Part shown: positions 61,873 to 64,000 of the stretch, piece after piece | How positions within the stretch are numbered: the stretch's first letter is position 1 | How the letters are laid out: each line of letters begins with the position of its first letter | Origin: Arthrobacter sp. zg-Y769 | GTDB taxonomy: Bacteria; Actinomycetota; Actinomycetes; Actinomycetales; Micrococcaceae | DNA: 64,000 bases | Assembly: GCF_020907405.1 (NCBI RefSeq) | Contig: NZ_JAJJOE010000014.1 | Span: forward strand, 87,608 to 151,607 | Reading direction: 5' to 3' | Position numbers and translations under genes: made by a program | The notes under the pieces: model-generated | Database searches by the model: none | Told to the model about the DNA's origin: nothing | The model's input: only the letters and a program-made list of their open reading frames with translations

Positions 61873-63910
61873 GAAGGCACCGCAGGGACCGGACCAGGTC
61901 CTGGAACTGCTCGACACTGCGGTAGCGGCCATGGGCGGGCAGAACCGGCCCGGCCAGCACGAGATGGCCCGGCAGGTGGCCGAAGCCATCGAGACGGGCG
62001 ACCACCTGCTGGTCCAGGCCGGAACCGGCACGGGCAAGTCGCTCGCCTACCTGGTCCCGCTGATCGCCCACGCCCTGGAGAGCAGCAAGCCTGCGCTGGT
62101 GTCCACCGCCACCCTTGCCCTGCAGTCACAGATTGTCGGGCGGGACCTCCCGCGGCTGCTGAAGACCCTCGAGCCGAAGCTGCCCCGCGAGGTCGATGTT
62201 GCGCTGCTCAAGGGCCGCAGCAACTACGTCTGCGTCCACAAGACCGGCGGCGGATTCCCCGAGGAGGACGAAGCCGGAACGCTGTTTATGCTGGGCGACG
62301 AGCAGGCGGTTTCCCATCCCGCACCCGCCGGGGGGCCGACGTCGGCCCTGGGACGCGACGTCGTCCGCCTGCAGGAGTGGGCGCAGGAAACGGAAACCGG
62401 TGACCGGGACGAGCTGCTTCCCGGAGTCAGCGACCGTGCCTGGCGGCAGGTGTCCGTCACGTCGATGGAGTGCCTGGGGGCGCAGAAGTGCCCCGTGGCC
62501 GAGGCCTGTTTCAGCGAACAGGCACGGGCCAAGGCAGCCGTCGCCGATCTGGTGATCACCAATCACGCGATGCTTGCCATCAGCGCCTTCGAGGGACTCG
62601 CGGTCCTGCCGGACTACGACGTAGTGGTGATTGACGAGGCCCACGAGCTGCAGGACCGCGTCACCGGCGCGGTCACCGGACAGCTCTCCGGAACCGTGAT
62701 TTCCGCGGCAGTCTCCGCCGCACGCAAGCACACCTCCGCCACCATGGAGCCCCTGGCCGCTGCCGGCCGTGCCTTCGACTCGGTCTTCGCTCCGGTGCCC
62801 TCGGGGCTGCTGGCGGCGGGGCTGTCCGAAGACCAGGAGCTGGTCCTCGGGGCCGTGCGTGAAGCCTGCCGGACGGCTTTGTCCGATTCCAAACCCGAAG
62901 GCTCCGATGCCGTCGACGGGGGACGCCAAATGGCACGCTCCCGGCTCATGGCTGTCCTGGAACTGTGCGAACGGATTCTTGATGCAGTGAATTCAGGGGA
63001 AGTGCTGTGGGCATCCCGGCCCAGCACCTTTGCACCGGGGACCGGTTACACCGCCCCCGAGGAAGACGCGCCTCCCACCATCAATATTGCGCCCCTGTCA
63101 GTTGCCGGACGGCTTCGCGAAGGCCTCTTTGACGGTCACACGGTGGTGCTGACCTCGGCCACCCTCGCCATCGGAGCGGAGTTCGGTCCGGTCGCCGGAG
63201 CGCTGGGGCTGGTCGGTGCCGGCGCGCCGAAATGGACCGGAACCGACGTCGGGAGTCCCTTCGACTATCCCCGGCAGGGTGTCCTGTACGTGGCCAAGGA
63301 CCTGCCAAAACCGGGCCGGGGCACCTCCCCGGAGCAGCTGGACGAACTGGAAGCGCTGATCAAGGCCTCCGGCGGCGGCGCGCTCGGGCTGTTCTCGTCC
63401 CGCCGTGCAGCCGAAGAGGCTGCGGATGCCCTGCGCACCCGGGTGGATTTTCCGATCCTTTGCCAGGGGGAGTCCACCATGTCCGCGCTGGTTAAGCAGT
63501 TCGCCGACGACGACGAGACCTGCCTGTTCGGCACCATGTCCCTCTGGCAGGGTGTGGACGTGCCCGGCGCATCCTGCCGGTTGGTGGTCATCGACCGGAT
63601 TCCGTTCCCGCGCCCGGACGATCCCCTGATGACCGCCCGCACACGGGCGGTTGCCAAGGCAGGCGGCAACGGCTTTATGAGTGTTTCGGCCACCCACGCA
63701 GCCGTCCGCCTGGCCCAGGGAGCAGGACGACTGATCCGCGCCTCGGGGGACAAGGGAGTGGTCGCCGTGCTGGATTCGCGGCTGGCCACTGCCCGGTACG
63801 GCAGCTTCCTGCGGGCCGCGCTTCCGCCGTTCTGGTCAACCACAGACCGCTCCGTGGTGCTGCAGGCATTGAAACGCCTCGCTGCAGAACCGGCAGGTGC
63901 GCAGAAGTAA
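61865..63910 (+). CDS. dinG: DinG/XPD-family ATP-dependent DNA helicase
   Basis: A 681-residue superfamily 2 helicase. Motif I is VQAGTGTGKSLAYLVP, motif II (DEAH) is VVVIDEAHELQD, motif VI contains QGAGRLIRAS. Four cysteines (NYVC, SMEC, QKC, AEACF) fit the 4Fe-4S cluster of XPD-like enzymes. It probably unwinds DNA or RNA-DNA structures during repair. Translation overlaps hflX by 8 bases. A GC-rich hairpin follows the stop, close to the window edge. Confidence 0.92.
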   Translation: MGRKAPQGPDQVLELLDTAVAAMGGQNRPGQHEMARQVAEAIETGDHLLVQAGTGTGKSLAYLVPLIAHALESSKPALVSTATLALQSQIVGRDLPRLLKTLEPKLPREVDVALLKGRSNYVCVHKTGGGFPEEDEAGTLFMLGDEQAVSHPAPAGGPTSALGRDVVRLQEWAQETETGDRDELLPGVSDRAWRQVSVTSMECLGAQKCPVAEACFSEQARAKAAVADLVITNHAMLAISAFEGLAVLPDYDVVVIDEAHELQDRVTGAVTGQLSGTVISAAVSAARKHTSATMEPLAAAGRAFDSVFAPVPSGLLAAGLSEDQELVLGAVREACRTALSDSKPEGSDAVDGGRQMARSRLMAVLELCERILDAVNSGEVLWASRPSTFAPGTGYTAPEEDAPPTINIAPLSVAGRLREGLFDGHTVVLTSATLAIGAEFGPVAGALGLVGAGAPKWTGTDVGSPFDYPRQGVLYVAKDLPKPGRGTSPEQLDELEALIKASGGGALGLFSSRRAAEEAADALRTRVDFPILCQGESTMSALVKQFADDDETCLFGTMSLWQGVDVPGASCRLVVIDRIPFPRPDDPLMTARTRAVAKAGGNGFMSVSATHAAVRLAQGAGRLIRASGDKGVVAVLDSRLATARYGSFLRAALPPFWSTTDRSVVLQALKRLAAEPAGAQK

Positions 63911-63942
63911 CGCCCGCCCCGGTATCGCGAAAACCCAAAAAG

Positions 63943-63978
63943 CGGCGCCGCCCGCCGATAAAGGCGGGGGCGGCGCCG
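63943..63978. terminator. GC-rich hairpin at the end of the window
   Basis: CGGCGCCGCCCGCC pairs with GGCGGG..CGGCGCCG around GATAAA with a small bulge. It lies 32 bp after the dinG stop and may end that transcript or a convergent one from beyond the edge. Confidence 0.65.
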
Positions 63979-64000
63979 GGTATAAAGCTGATGGGGTGTT

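Overview
The window is high-GC chromosomal DNA of an actinobacterium, most likely Arthrobacter or a close relative in the Micrococcaceae. The evidence is gene order (rip1/rseP–ispG–DUF4081 acetyltransferase; rimP–nusA–ylxR–infB–rbfA; pgsA–cinA–clgR; DUF3046–recA–recX; miaB–miaA–dapF–hflX), frequent GTG/TTG starts, actinobacterial SOS and PafBC-type promoter motifs and many apparently leaderless genes. Nearly all of it is core chromosome; no insertion sequence, prophage, CRISPR array, tRNA or rRNA gene was seen.

Layout. 1-5.1 kb: end of the site-2 protease gene, then about 1.1 kb of non-coding DNA full of nested tandem and palindromic repeats, a SatD-like gene with a small membrane protein, a YCII protein, ispG and a GNAT gene. 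5.3-7.8 kb: three related lipoproteins in tandem. 7.9-12.8 kb: proS, a TauE/SafE permease, an aminoglycoside-kinase-like gene and a DUF4439 gene. 12.9-18.6 kb: the rimP-nusA-ylxR-infB-rbfA translation/transcription operon. 18.6-27.8 kb: aminotransferase, truB, three small membrane proteins, ribF, rpsO, pnp and an M16 peptidase. 27.9-32.8 kb: an accessory catabolic module made of a GntR repressor, a Baeyer-Villiger monooxygenase fused to an alpha/beta hydrolase, and an acyl-CoA synthetase. 32.8-40.3 kb: molybdenum cofactor and molybdate-uptake cluster (moaD, moaA, modA, modB, a membrane-anchored molybdopterin oxidoreductase, moeA, moaC, mogA/moaB, moaE). 40.3-49.6 kb: dapB, dapA, rnj, ftsK, pgsA, cinA. 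49.8-55.1 kb: clgR, a MarR regulator, DUF3046, recA, recX and the first of two secreted lysozyme-fold wall hydrolases. 55.2-64 kb: the second hydrolase, miaB, miaA, dapF, a methyltransferase, hflX and a DinG helicase.

How the genes work together. dapA, dapB and dapF supply diaminopimelate for peptidoglycan and lysine. rimP to rbfA, truB, rpsO, pnp and rnj handle ribosome maturation and RNA turnover. recA and recX form a damage-response unit with both a LexA-type SOS box and a PafBC-type promoter; hflX carries a second PafBC-like promoter. The cofactor cluster probably serves the embedded oxidoreductase. The most distinctive system is the GntR-BVMO/hydrolase-FadD module: a ketone could be oxidised to an ester and cleaved by one polypeptide, and the freed acid activated to its CoA thioester by the next gene, under a palindromic operator lying between the regulator and the enzymes.
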